Numbered from the stretch's first letter, positions 7,933-19,233 are shown. The stretch: 64,000 nt of DNA from Modicisalibacter radicis (GCF_900961225.1 NZ_CAAHFN010000033.1:1-64000), one strand, 5' to 3'. Translations and numbers: made by a program. The notes: generated from the sequence alone by a model not told the origin.

Positions 7933-8835
7933 TCAGTCGGTCGTTGCCCGTGCAGGGCGACGCCTCGCCGGGCGACGCTTCGCCGGGCGACGCCTCGCCC
8001 ACCCTTCGTTGATCAGCAGCGCGGCGACGATGATCGCACCACCGGCGGCCAGCCGGGGCAGGTCGGCGTCGCGATTCCAGATCACCAGGTTGACCAGCAG
8101 CCCCGCGGGAATCAGGGCGTTGTTCATGATCGCCAGGGCGCCGGCATCGACCCGGGTCGCGCCCTTGTTCCACAGGAAATAGCCGAGCCCCGAAGCGACC
8201 AGCCCCAGCCAGGCCAGCACGCCCCACTGCACGCCGCTGCTGGGTAGCTGGGCCGAGCCCAACAGTGCGTAGGCGATCACCACCAGCGCCAGCGCGCCCA
8301 GGTAGAACCAGCCGAACACGCTGCGCTGGGGCACCTCGGCGGGCAGCCGACGCGCCAGATGCCGGTAGCCGACCTGGCCGACGGCGAAGCACAGGTTGGC
8401 ACCCTGGACGACGGCGAAGCCCAGCCAGAAATCGGCGCTCACGCCCTGGTAACGGATCACCGCCGCACCGGCCACGGCAACCGCCGCGGTGACCAGATAG
8501 AATGGCGTGAAGCGCTTGTCCATGGCGTCGTCGAGCAGCGTCACATAGAGCGGCGTGAAGATGGTGAACAGCAGCACCTCCGGCACCGACAGCAGCAGGA
8601 ATGACTGGTAGAAGAAGATGTACATCAACCCCAGCTGGACGGCGCCGATGGCCATCAGCGCCAGCTTGTGGGCATGGCCCAGGGCGCGCGGACGCAGGAA
8701 CGGCAGGAACAGCAGACTGGCCAGGGCAATCCGCACCAGCACCGCGAAGTAGCTATCCACCTGACCGGAAAGATACGCGCCGATCAGCGAGAAAGAGAAG
8801 GCCCAGAGGGCCGTGACACCCAGCAGATAGGACAT
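7933..8835 (-). CDS. EamA/DMT-family transporter with an Arg-Pro-rich repeat tail
   Basis: A 300-residue drug/metabolite transporter with two EamA repeats and about ten membrane segments (SYLLGVTALWAFSFSLIGAY at the start; NLCFAVGQVGYRHLARRLP in the second repeat). Such proteins export amino acids or metabolites; the substrate is not predictable. The ATG at 8835 places the first membrane helix immediately after the start. The cytosolic C-terminus carries three copies of a (R/K)RRPA-type unit encoded by a 15-bp tandem repeat. Its start codon is only 11 bp from that of the divergent DUF6314 gene. No strong SD is seen upstream. Confidence 0.83.
   Translation of the reverse strand: MSYLLGVTALWAFSFSLIGAYLSGQVDSYFAVLVRIALASLLFLPFLRPRALGHAHKLALMAIGAVQLGLMYIFFYQSFLLLSVPEVLLFTIFTPLYVTLLDDAMDKRFTPFYLVTAAVAVAGAAVIRYQGVSADFWLGFAVVQGANLCFAVGQVGYRHLARRLPAEVPQRSVFGWFYLGALALVVIAYALLGSAQLPSSGVQWGVLAWLGLVASGLGYFLWNKGATRVDAGALAIMNNALIPAGLLVNLVIWNRDADLPRLAAGGAIIVAALLINEGWARRRPAKRRPARRRPARATTD
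7955..7999. repeat. 3 x 15-bp tandem repeat encoding a basic Arg-Pro tail
   Basis: Three consecutive units of gggcgacgc(c/t)tcgcc, the middle one differing at one base. On the minus strand they encode repeated RRPA(R/K)-type pentapeptides at the C-terminus of the EamA transporter. Copy number could vary by slippage while keeping frame. Confidence 0.9.
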
Positions 8836-8846
8836 GGAAGCGATCC

Positions 8847-9326
8847 GTGAATCAACCAATCGAGGCGGCCATCTTAGCGCTGCGCCAACGGCTCCTGTCA
8901 ACTTCAAAAGTATCTTTTAGTTCACAGCCATTGACGGGCTCGCGCAGCGGCTGGGCCGGCAAGGGTCAGGGCACGGTCGACGTCGAGGAGCACGCCGACG
9001 CCAGCCTGACGTTCAGCGAAAGCGGGCGCTTCCACCTGGTGGGTGCGACCGAGTCGATCGCCTTTCGCAACGTCTTTCGCTGGACGCCGACACAGGACGC
9101 CATCGCCCTGAGCCACGAGCGTCGCGGCGCCGCAGCGGCCGTGCGGCTGTTCGAACTGATTCCGGCCGATCCCGGCGACACCGCCGACTGGGTCGCCCGC
9201 GACGCGCATCAGTGCGCCGCCGATCGATACCGCGCGCGGCTCACGCTGGCCTATGACGGATTCGATCTGGAGTGGATCATCGAGGGCCCGCGCAAGAACG
9301 AGCGCCTGCACTATCGCTATCGCTGA
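8847..9326 (+). CDS. DUF6314-like protein
   Basis: A 159-residue soluble protein of unknown function. The C-terminal pattern AHQCAADRYRARLTLAYDGF followed by WIIEGPRKNERLHYRYR fits DUF6314, whose members carry an H.C..D.Y...GPRK block. The GTG at 8847 is chosen because GGAAG lies seven bases upstream; that SD overlaps the start region of the divergent EamA gene. It is followed by the convergent terminator of the importer operon. Family assignment is from memory of the motif and is moderate. Confidence 0.62.
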   Translation: MNQPIEAAILALRQRLLSTSKVSFSSQPLTGSRSGWAGKGQGTVDVEEHADASLTFSESGRFHLVGATESIAFRNVFRWTPTQDAIALSHERRGAAAAVRLFELIPADPGDTADWVARDAHQCAADRYRARLTLAYDGFDLEWIIEGPRKNERLHYRYR

Positions 9327-9367
9327 CGCCATGCCTGCCAGCCGGCGAACCTTCGGACCGCCTGTCA

Positions 9368-9392
9368 TGAAAACGGCGCCCGGAGGCGCCGT
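9368..9392 (-). terminator. Terminator of the glycerol-type ABC operon
   Basis: An 8-bp perfect stem (ACGGCGCC / GGCGCCGT, four-base loop) is followed on the minus strand by TTTTCATG. It lies about 28 bp after the substrate-binding protein stop codon and ends the six-gene importer operon. Confidence 0.75.
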
Positions 9393-9420
9393 GAAGCACA
9401 AAAGACAATGACAGCCGGTC

Positions 9421-11163
9421 TCAGCTTTCCTGCCAGGACTTGACCATCTCGTCGTAGGGCACGGTCTTGCCCTGCGGCTTCTCGTTGTCGAGCCTGGGCT
9501 TGGGCGCGCCCGGCTGGTCGAGCCAGTACTGGGCGTCGCGCGGCTCGTTGAGCTTGGGACCGCAGGTGTCCTGGACGTTGGCGCGCTCCAGGCGCTCCAT
9601 GATGCGATCCTGGGCCTCGGCCAGGCCATCGAGCGCTTCCTGGGCGGTGGATTCGCCGCTGGCCGCCCGCGACACGTACTGCCACCAGAGCTGCGCGAGC
9701 TTCGGGTAGTCCGGCACGTTGGTCCCGGTCGGCGACCATTGCAGGCGCGCCGGGCTGCGATAGAACTCGACCAGCCCGCCCAGCTTGGGTGCGGCGTCGG
9801 TCATCGCCTGGGACTGGATGTCCGATTCGCGAATCGGCGTCAGCCCCACCAGGGTCTTCTTCAGCGACACGCTCTTGGCGGTGACGAACTGGGCGTACAG
9901 CCAGGCGGCCATGCGGTTCTTCTCGGGGGTGGAGTCGAAGAACGTCCAGGAACCCACGTCCTGATAGCCCTTCTTCATGCCCTCTTCCCAGTAGGGCCCT
10001 ACCGGCGACGGCGCCATGCGCCACTTGGGCGTGCCGTCCTCGTTGACCACCGGCAGGCCCTCCCTGGTCATGTCGGCGGTGAAGGCGGTGTACCAGAAGA
10101 TCTGCTGGGCGATGTTGCCCTGCGCCGGCACCGGGCCGGATTCCGAGAAGGTCATGCCCTGCGCTTCGGGCGGCGCGTAGGCCTTCAACCAGTCGACGTA
10201 CTTCTGGGTGGCATACACGGCAGCCGGCCCATTGGCCGCCCCGCCTCGGGTAACACTCGATCCCACCGGATGACACTCCTCGACGCGAATCCCCCACTCG
10301 TCGACCGGCAGGCCATTGGGTATGCCCTTGTCGCCGGCTCCCGCCATGGAGAACCAGGCGTCGGTGAAGCGCCAGCCAAGCGACGGGTCCTTCTTGCCGT
10401 AATCCATGTGGCCGTAGATGCGCTTGCCGTCGATCTCCCGGATGTCGTTGGAGAAGAAGTCGGCGATGTCCTCGTAGGCCGACCAGTTGACCGGAACGCC
10501 CAGCTCGTAGCCGTACTTGTCCTTGAAGCGCTGCTGGTATTCGGGGTTGTCGAACCAGTCGGCGCGGAACCAGTAGAGGTTGGCGAACTGCTGATCGGGC
10601 AGCTGATAGACCTTGCCGTCGGGCCCGGTGGTGAACGACAGACCGATGAAGTCGTCGAGATCGAGCGTCGGCGAGGTGAACTCGGCGCCATCGCCCTCGA
10701 TCATCTCGGAAATCGGCACGACCTTGCCATAGCGGAAATGGGTGCCGATCAGGTCGGAGTCGTTGACGTAGCCGTCGTAGATGTTGCGCCCCGACTGCAT
10801 CTGGGTCTGCAACTTCTCGATCACGTCGCCTTCCTGGATCAGGTCGTGATTGAGCTGGATGCCGGTGATCTCGCGGAACGCCTTGGCCAGTACCTCGGCC
10901 TCGTACTGATGGGTGGTCAGCGTCTCGGAGGCCACGTTGATTTCCATGCCGCGCAGCGGTTCGGCGGCGTCGATGAACCACTGCATCTCCTTCATCTGCT
11001 CCTCGGGCGTCAGCGTCGACGGCGAGAACTCACTGTCTATCCAGCGCTTGGCGGCGTCCTGGTACTGATCGGCCAGGGCCAGTGTCGGGACCGACAGGCA
11101 CGTCGCCAGACTCATTGCCAGGGCGAGGCGCGTCGGCCGTGGGGCGTACTTGGTGTAGGACAT
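9421..11163 (-). CDS. Extracellular solute-binding protein of a glycerol-type ABC importer (GlpV-like)
   Basis: A 580-residue periplasmic binding protein with a signal peptide (LALAMSLATCLSVPTLALA). The large size, the GMEINVASETLTTHQYEAEVLAKAFREITGI core and the AWLYAQFVTAKSVSLKKTLVG segment place it in the CUT1-like cluster. Its partners are a DUF2160 membrane peptide and two non-identical ATPases. That exact gene set (GlpS, GlpT, GlpP, GlpQ, DUF2160 protein, GlpV) is known from Rhizobium leguminosarum as an ABC glycerol transporter. By synteny glycerol is the best guess, but no glpK or glpD is in the window, so another small polyol is possible. It is last in the operon and followed by a terminator. 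Confidence 0.82.
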   Translation of the reverse strand: MSYTKYAPRPTRLALAMSLATCLSVPTLALADQYQDAAKRWIDSEFSPSTLTPEEQMKEMQWFIDAAEPLRGMEINVASETLTTHQYEAEVLAKAFREITGIQLNHDLIQEGDVIEKLQTQMQSGRNIYDGYVNDSDLIGTHFRYGKVVPISEMIEGDGAEFTSPTLDLDDFIGLSFTTGPDGKVYQLPDQQFANLYWFRADWFDNPEYQQRFKDKYGYELGVPVNWSAYEDIADFFSNDIREIDGKRIYGHMDYGKKDPSLGWRFTDAWFSMAGAGDKGIPNGLPVDEWGIRVEECHPVGSSVTRGGAANGPAAVYATQKYVDWLKAYAPPEAQGMTFSESGPVPAQGNIAQQIFWYTAFTADMTREGLPVVNEDGTPKWRMAPSPVGPYWEEGMKKGYQDVGSWTFFDSTPEKNRMAAWLYAQFVTAKSVSLKKTLVGLTPIRESDIQSQAMTDAAPKLGGLVEFYRSPARLQWSPTGTNVPDYPKLAQLWWQYVSRAASGESTAQEALDGLAEAQDRIMERLERANVQDTCGPKLNEPRDAQYWLDQPGAPKPRLDNEKPQGKTVPYDEMVKSWQES

Positions 11164-11230
11164 GGTGACCTCGTTGTTGTGCTTGTGACCTTAGGTTGTA
11201 CATCGGTTTGCAGCGTTGTCGTCGTCGCGA

Positions 11231-11503
11231 TTACCCCCATTTCAAGATGATGGCGAGCCCCGCCACGCTGGCCAGCGTGGCGATCCACAGCGGCCAGCCG
11301 GTCACCGCCAGCAACAGCAGGTGCGCGTAGCCGGCGACCAGCAGGCTGATGAACAGGCGATCGCCGCGGGTCGTGGCGATCGGCAGGAAACCCTTGCGCT
11401 GGTGCCCCGGCGAGACGACCTGCCACACCGTCATCGCGCAGAGCATCAGCGCGATGACGATGAAGAACGTCGCCGTGGGCAGTGTCCAGGCCATCCATTC
11501 CAT
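11231..11503 (-). CDS. DUF2160 small membrane protein of the importer operon
   Basis: A 90-residue hydrophobic protein with three likely membrane helices (TATFFIVIALMLCAMTVWQV; RLFISLLVAGYAHLLLLAVT; LWIATLASVAGLAIILKWG) and a short basic loop GHQRKGFLPIATTRGD. DUF2160 proteins accompany glycerol-type ABC importers between permease and binding-protein genes. Their role, perhaps a small accessory subunit of the channel, is untested. Spacing to the neighbours (about 40-70 bp) fits one transcript. Confidence 0.85.
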   Translation of the reverse strand: MEWMAWTLPTATFFIVIALMLCAMTVWQVVSPGHQRKGFLPIATTRGDRLFISLLVAGYAHLLLLAVTGWPLWIATLASVAGLAIILKWG

Positions 11504-11545
11504 GACGTACTCCTCTCTATCTGAGCCAACTCACACCCGGCGCCG

Positions 11546-12358
<813 letters not shown>

Positions 12359-12368
12359 GGTCGTCCCC

Positions 12369-13218
<850 letters not shown>

Positions 13219-13232
<14 letters not shown>

Positions 13233-14334
13233 GGTCGACCTCCACCAGCCGATCGTCGGCGTAGAAACGGGTCCAGCGTTGGGGCAGCAATAGCCCCACC
13301 CGACCCTCGGGTACCGCGTGGTCCTCCTCGATGCGCACCTTGATCGGCAGCTCGGCGTCGAGGCCTTCGAGCAGCAGATCGACGATCTTGTAGGTACCCA
13401 GGTCCTGCACCAGGTCGACCCGGGCGGTCAGCGGCGATTCGCCGGGCGCGACCAGTTGGATGAATTCGGGGCGAATGCCCAGCACCAGCCGCTGCTCCGC
13501 ATGCCGTGCCAACGCCGCGCGCACGTCCTCGGCCAACGCCACCTCGCAGCCGGCCAGGCGCACCCCACCGGCGCTCGGCGTGACCGGGCACAGGTTCATG
13601 CCCGGGCTGCCGATGAAGTAGCCCACGAAGGTATGGGCGGGGTATTCGAAGAGTTCGCGCGGGGTACCGAACTGGACGATCTCGCCCTCGTACATCACCG
13701 CGATCTTGTCGGCGAAGGTCGATGCCTCCAACTGGTCGTGGGTGACATAGACCATGGTGATGTCGAAGCGCCTGTGGATCTGCTTGAGCTTGCGCCGCAG
13801 CCGCCACTTGAGCTGCGGATCGATCACCGTCAGCGGCTCGTCGAAGAGGATCGCCGCGACGTCGTCGCGCACCAGCCCGCGCCCCATCGAGACCTTCTGC
13901 TTCTCGTCGGCGGTGAGATGGCTCGCCTTGCGCGCCAGCAGGTGTTCGATCTCCAGCGCCTCGGCCACCTCGCGGACCCGCTCGTCGACCTTGGCCGCCG
14001 GCTGTCCCTGGTTGCGCAGGGGGAAGGCCAGGTTTTCGCGAACCGTCATGGTGTCGTAGACCACCGGGAACTGGAAAACCTGGGCGATGTTGCGCTGCTG
14101 GGGCGACAGCGCGTTGACGGACTCGCCGTCGAACAGCACCCGCCCCTGAGAGGGCTCGAGCAGCCCAGAGATGATGTTGAGCAGCGTGCTCTTGCCGCAG
14201 CCCGACGGGCCGAGCAGTGCATAGGCGCCGCCCTGCTCCCAGACGTGGTCGATGCGCCGCAACGCGTAGTCGCTGGCCTGTTCGGGGTTCGCCGCATAGC
14301 TGTGAGCCAGTTGGTCGAGTCGGATTTCCGCCAT
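13219..14334 (-). CDS. ABC importer ATPase, GlpT-like, with degenerate signature motif
   Basis: A 371-residue ATPase with a C-terminal regulatory OB-type domain (QRLVLGIRPEFIQLVAPGES). Walker A is GPSGCGKST near residues 42-50, Walker B is ILFDEP near 162-167, and the switch histidine is His199 in YVTHDQLEA. The signature loop that should read LSGGQQQR is LTADEKQKVSMGRG near residues 140-153, so the ABC signature is degenerate. It can still provide a complete Walker A/B/His half-site to a partner with a good signature. The ATG at 14334 (MAEIRLDQ) is ten bases from the preceding GlpS-like stop. Confidence 0.88.
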
Positions 14335-14344
14335 GGTTGCCTCA

Positions 14345-15424
<1,080 letters not shown>

Positions 15425-15471
15425 GATGTCGGCTTATCCTTTTCATGTTCGCAAATTCTTCATGTTCATAA

Positions 15472-15486
15472 GCGAACGCCATGCCA
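15472..15486 (-). promoter_or_regulatory. Sigma-54 (-24/-12) promoter of the importer operon
   Basis: The minus strand reads TGGCATGGCGTTCGC. GG and GC elements are exactly ten bases apart, and the sequence differs from the consensus TGGCACGnnnnTTGC at two positions. Transcription would begin near 15460, about 36 bp before the GlpS-like start codon. The divergent gene encodes a sigma-54 activator, which makes a chance match less likely. Upstream activator sites between 15490 and 15685 were not recognised with confidence. Confidence 0.78.
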
Positions 15487-15685
15487 GTTTCATCACGCAG
15501 CCTCAAGCCTTCCACAAGACCTTTTCAAGTCATTGTTATGATTACGTAAAAACCTCACCCTACCTTGGTATAAGCGTATTTATGGACAACTCGACTAGGC
15601 TGGATTGAACACACCCTGGACACTTTCTGAACAGAAGACTGTGCAGCGAAATGTTCGAAAACGAAAAACAAGACAGGGGAGTCTC

Positions 15686-17545
15686 ATGCCAGAGGATGCC
15701 AAGCACCGCCCCCGTGCCCACATAGCGCGTGCCGAATATCGCCTGGGCAGCGTCGCCGACCCGGATGGCGCCCGGCAGCCGGCCCGACACTCGGCGGCCG
15801 ACACCGGGCAGCGGCAGGCCCTGGCCCGGCCCCTGCTGGATCTCCTGGAGGAAAGGCTCGTCCCCGAGATCGCCGCCATGCTGCGCCACTGGCAATGCGT
15901 ACTGGTGCTGGCCGACCGCGACGCCGTGATCCTGGCCCACTGGGGCGACTCGCGGGCAATGCTCGGAAACCGCGAAGCGTGGCTGCTGCCCGGCGCCCGA
16001 TGGGGGGAAGAACAGATCGGCTGCAACGCCATCGGCACCTGCCTCGCCGAGGACGCCGCCCTGGACGTGGTGGGCCGCGAGCATACCTGTAGCGACCTGC
16101 ACCACCTCGCCGGCCACGCGGTAACGGTCCGCGACTGGCGCGGGGAGGCCGACGCCTGTCTGGCGCTGCTAAGCGACCCCTACCGCAGCCGTTCGTCCCG
16201 CTATCAAGGATTGCTGCCGGTTCTGGCGATGCAGATCGAGAACGAACGCCTGATCGCGCACTACCGCCGGCACTGTTTCCGCTTGACCTTCAACGCCAAC
16301 CGCGACGATATCGACGGACCGCGCTCGGGCCTGCTGATTCTCGACGAACAGGGCCGGCTGGTTAGCGGCAACTCACGGGCCTGTTGGCTGCTGAAGCTCG
16401 AGCGCGACGAGTTGCCGGGAACCTCGCTCGACACCCTCTTCGACCGGCGCTGGCCGGAACTGACGGCGCACTGCAACGAGTTGATGCCTCTGCGCGTCGC
16501 CGACCGCTATCACTGCTATGGCCGGCTCGCGGCGCCGGACCGTCTGGCCGATACCGCGCGGCACGCCACACCCTCCCCGTTGTCGGCCCTCGACCTGGGC
16601 GACCCGCGCCTGCGCCAGGCGATCGTTCTCGCCGAGCGCCTCAGCGACCGCGGCATCGCCATGCTTCTCTATGGCGAAACCGGAACCGGCAAGGAAGTCT
16701 TCGTCAAGGCGCTGCACGCCGCGAGCCGGCGCGCCGACAAGCCGCTGGTCGCCATCAACTGTGCCGCCATCCCCGACGCCCTGGTCGAGGCCGAACTGTT
16801 CGGCTATGTGCGCGGCGCCTTCACCGGCGCCGACCCGCGTGGCAATCCCGGGCGCCTGCGCGAAGCGCATGGCGGTCGGCTGTTCCTCGACGAGATCGGC
16901 GATATGCCCCTGCCGGTTCAGGCCCGGCTGTTGCGGGCCCTGCAGGAGCGCGAGGTCACGCCGCTGGGAGGCGGCATCGCCTACCCGGTGGATATCGAGG
17001 TCATCGCCGCCACCCACCGGCCGCTGGCGGACGAGGTGGCCGGCGGACGCTTTCGCGCCGACCTCTACTACCGCCTGTGCGGGGTCGAACTGAGCCTGCC
17101 TCCCCTGCGCGAACGCCACGACGTCCCGGCCCTGGTGCAGGTCCTGCTGGCGCAGCTGGCGCGCGAACTCGATTCCGAGGCGATGGGCGACACGCCGCCC
17201 CGGGCTTCGCCCGAGCTGCTGGACTGGCTGTGCCGGCAGCGCTGGCCGGGCAATATCCGCGAGCTGGAAAACGTTCTGCGTGTCGCGCTGGCAATCAGCG
17301 ACGGGCCGCAGCTCGAACTGCGGCACCTGCCCTTCCAGGCCTTCGCCCCGGATGATCGCCATGCCGCCTCGGCCCCACTGGCCATGCCCGACCGCTCGCC
17401 GCCCCCCACCGGTACCCCGACCGGCCTGCGGGAGCGCCTGGCCGCCCACCGCGGCAATCTTTCGGCATTGGCGCGCGAACTGGGCATAAGCCGCACCACG
17501 CTCTACAAGCGCCTGAGGGAAACCGCCGCAAGCGCTCCCGGCTAG
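15686..17545 (+). CDS. Sigma-54-dependent transcriptional activator (AcoR-like, GAF-AAA-Fis)
   Basis: A 619-residue bacterial enhancer-binding protein. The N-terminal 200 residues form a GAF-type sensor with AcoR-like EEQIGCNAIGTCLAEDAALD. A short PAS-like stretch (SGLLILDEQGRLVSGNSRAC) and a full AAA+ domain follow: Walker A GETGTGKE near residue 330, GAFTGA near 377, Walker B LFLDEIGD. A Fis-type HTH ends the protein (NLSALARELGISRTTLYKRL). The ATG at 15686 has GGGGAG five bases upstream. It is divergent from the glycerol-type importer, whose promoter is sigma-54 type, so it most likely activates that operon. The effector bound by GAF is unknown. Confidence 0.9.
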   Translation: MPEDAKHRPRAHIARAEYRLGSVADPDGARQPARHSAADTGQRQALARPLLDLLEERLVPEIAAMLRHWQCVLVLADRDAVILAHWGDSRAMLGNREAWLLPGARWGEEQIGCNAIGTCLAEDAALDVVGREHTCSDLHHLAGHAVTVRDWRGEADACLALLSDPYRSRSSRYQGLLPVLAMQIENERLIAHYRRHCFRLTFNANRDDIDGPRSGLLILDEQGRLVSGNSRACWLLKLERDELPGTSLDTLFDRRWPELTAHCNELMPLRVADRYHCYGRLAAPDRLADTARHATPSPLSALDLGDPRLRQAIVLAERLSDRGIAMLLYGETGTGKEVFVKALHAASRRADKPLVAINCAAIPDALVEAELFGYVRGAFTGADPRGNPGRLREAHGGRLFLDEIGDMPLPVQARLLRALQEREVTPLGGGIAYPVDIEVIAATHRPLADEVAGGRFRADLYYRLCGVELSLPPLRERHDVPALVQVLLAQLARELDSEAMGDTPPRASPELLDWLCRQRWPGNIRELENVLRVALAISDGPQLELRHLPFQAFAPDDRHAASAPLAMPDRSPPPTGTPTGLRERLAAHRGNLSALARELGISRTTLYKRLRETAASAPG

Positions 17546-17575
17546 CCGTCAAGATTCGATGGCGCAAGCCATGAA

Positions 17576-17606
17576 CGCAAAAAGCCCCCTGGGCAGGCAG
17601 GGGGCT
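17576..17606 (-). terminator. Terminator downstream of the YqaE gene
   Basis: A perfect 8-bp stem (AGCCCCCT / AGGGGGCT, eight-base loop) with TTTTTGCG after it on the minus strand. It sits between the convergent activator gene and the YqaE gene and ends the latter. Confidence 0.82.
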
Positions 17607-17633
17607 CGATCTCGACAAGGGTCTGGCAGGTTT

Positions 17634-17792
17634 TCAGCGCCGGGCGATGATCCATACCGCATGAATGATCCCGGGAATATAGCCGAGTATCGTCAGCAGG
17701 ATGTTGAGCCAGAAATGCAGCCCCAGGCCGACCTGGAGGAAGACCCCGAGCGGGGGGAGCAGGATGGCCAGAATGATGCGTATCACGTCCAT
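17634..17792 (-). CDS. YqaE/Pmp3 family membrane peptide
   Basis: A 52-residue, two-helix membrane peptide. It starts MDVIRIILAILLPPLGVFLQ, continues VGLGLHFWLNILLTILGYIP and GIIHAVWIIA, and ends RR. The PPLGVFL...LNILLT.LGY.PG..HA pattern is diagnostic for Pmp3/YqaE (UPF0057), which is linked to salt and membrane-potential stress in bacteria, yeast and plants. It is too short for common ORF cut-offs. The start ATG is at 17792 and a good terminator follows its stop. Confidence 0.93.
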   Translation of the reverse strand: MDVIRIILAILLPPLGVFLQVGLGLHFWLNILLTILGYIPGIIHAVWIIARR

Positions 17793-17897
17793 GATGTGTC
17801 TCCTTTAGAGGCGCTAGGTGCCGTTCCTTGCTCGAACGCGAAACAGTGCATCGCGAACGCTACTTGCCATATGGGCCCGACGGCCGGATTCTTCAAG

Positions 17898-18155
17898 TCA
17901 TGACCCGCCCCGGGGTTCGTCATCGCCATGGCGGTGTGCCGCAGGGTCGTACTTCTGCACGATCCGCTCGGCATCATCGGCGAGTTGGGCATGATGACGC
18001 TCCCAATCCTCCCAGTCATGCGGCGTACCGCTACGCGGGCGCTGGCTTCCGGCATGACGTGCGCGCTGCCAGGCCAGCTCCTCGAGCGTATTGGGGCGCT
18101 CTTCGTCTCGCTCGAGCGCGATGCCCTGCTTGGCGAGATAATCCCGTGCGTTCAT
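17898..18155 (-). CDS. Hypothetical small charged protein
   Basis: An 85-residue hydrophilic protein rich in Asp, Glu, Arg and His, with no signal peptide or membrane segment. I do not recognise a family. Gene reality is supported by a near-perfect ribosome-binding site (AAGGAGGTATTC before the ATG at 18155) and reasonable codon use. It begins MNARDYLAKQGIALERDEE and contains a heptad-like stretch WEDWERHHAQLADDAERIVQ. It lies upstream of the YqaE gene on the same strand with a 105-bp gap, so they may share a stress transcript. Confidence 0.7.
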   Translation of the reverse strand: MNARDYLAKQGIALERDEERPNTLEELAWQRARHAGSQRPRSGTPHDWEDWERHHAQLADDAERIVQKYDPAAHRHGDDEPRGGS

Positions 18156-18522
18156 GAATACCTCCTTGCGGCGTCGCGTCGGCCGCCGGGGGCGACCGAC
18201 GCGACGCCATGCATGTAGGGTCTATGGCCGTATGACAGCGGCCCCGTTGCTTGCGTTCGCCGTCGATGGACGGCGCCAGCCGCCGGCGAGCCACCGTGGC
18301 GGCCGGACGCCAGCGACGGCATGCCCCCAGGGTAGCAGCCGCGCGCGGCTCGACAGAGCCGTGAAGCAACCGACCATTGTCGCCGGCTGAACTATGCTGA
18401 AATCGCAGGCGCCGCGAACGCCATCCGGCGCTTTCGATGACCGCAGGCATCGCGGGCCGGGCAATCCCGGTTGGACAGGGTCGCGTCCAGCATGGTTTCA
18501 GTCCTTAGAGGGAGACAGCCCC
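18156..18522. other. Intergenic region without a recognised gene
   Basis: This 367-bp gap separates a minus-strand hypothetical from the plus-strand CBS gene, so it must hold two divergent promoters. Short open frames here are not supported by ribosome-binding sites or recognisable motifs. No convincing -35/-10 pair could be fixed by eye. Confidence 0.5.
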
Positions 18523-18933
18523 ATGACCAACAAGGCCCCCATGACGGTACGCGACATCATGTCTCGCGACTGTTACCGAGTCACCGCTGACACCTCGGTG
18601 GCGACACTCGTGGCCGGCCTGGCCCTGCACCGATTGCCCGGCGCGCCGGTCGTCGACGCGCGCGACCACCTGATCGGGTTCATTTCCGAACATGACGTCA
18701 TGGCCAAGCTGTTCGAGAGCGTCTACCTCAGCGACGAGCCGGCACCGGTACGCGACCTGATGCGCCATGAAGTGCTTACGGTCACCCCCAACAAGAGCGT
18801 GACCGACCTCGCCCAGGAGATGCAGGGACAAAAGCCCAAGGTCTACCCGGTGATCGAGCAGGAGCGTCTGGTCGGCATCGTCACCCGCCGCGACGTGGTC
18901 GGCGCCATCCTGCAGATGCGCAGCGCGCATTAG
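18523..18933 (+). CDS. CBS-pair domain protein
   Basis: A 136-residue protein made almost entirely of two CBS motifs: VRDIMSRDCYRVTADTSVAT...LIGFISEHDVMAKL and VRDLMRHEVLTVTPNKSVTD...LVGIVTRRDVVGAI. Stand-alone CBS pairs bind adenine nucleotides such as AMP, ATP or SAM and act as small energy or redox sensors; the partner here is unknown. The ATG at 18523 has AGAGGGAGA upstream. The gene stands alone. Confidence 0.9.
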   Translation: MTNKAPMTVRDIMSRDCYRVTADTSVATLVAGLALHRLPGAPVVDARDHLIGFISEHDVMAKLFESVYLSDEPAPVRDLMRHEVLTVTPNKSVTDLAQEMQGQKPKVYPVIEQERLVGIVTRRDVVGAILQMRSAH

Positions 18934-18976
18934 CCGGCACGATCCGGCGCCGGGCGCGCATCGACGAGCGTCCCAT

Positions 18977-19005
18977 AAAAAACCGCCGCATCGAGGATGC
19001 GGCGG
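18977..19005 (-). terminator. Orphan minus-strand terminator (possible sRNA end)
   Basis: A perfect 10-bp stem (CCGCCGCATC / GATGCGGCGG, three-base loop GAG) is followed by six T residues on the minus strand. No convincing minus-strand gene lies upstream of it; the next 240 bp lead only to the tRNA gene, which is on the plus strand. It could end an unannotated small RNA or antisense transcript, or simply shield the CBS gene. Confidence 0.7.
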
Positions 19006-19203
19006 CCAAGGATCGAATGCAGTAAGCAAAAGACGCAATTCTCAGCGACTGCCGAAAAATCGCGCTTAACCCTATGACCACGGATCGCCGACATTTCTCC
19101 ATGCAGATTGAAATTTTCTTTGTACGGGCCCTGTCGCCCGCCCAGCGCTGCGTTCCTGCCCGTCGCGACGCCCCTCGGACTCCCGCGAGCGCGAACGCTT
19201 TCC

Positions 19204-19233
19204 TTGCCAGCACGGCCGGGGATTCATTATCAT
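19204..19233 (+). promoter_or_regulatory. Probable sigma-70 promoter of the tRNA-Gly gene
   Basis: TTGCCA (19204-19209) and TATCAT (19228-19233) are separated by 18 bp, each matching the consensus at five of six positions. Transcription would begin a few bases before the tRNA. Confidence 0.5.

Noticed and set aside
7955-7999. CRISPR-like array
   Set aside because: Units are contiguous with no spacers and lie inside a coding frame; they are simple tandem repeats.
18881-19213. 110-codon minus-strand frame around the orphan terminator
   Set aside because: It overlaps the end of the CBS gene, passes through the terminator hairpin, and has no ribosome-binding site or recognisable pattern.
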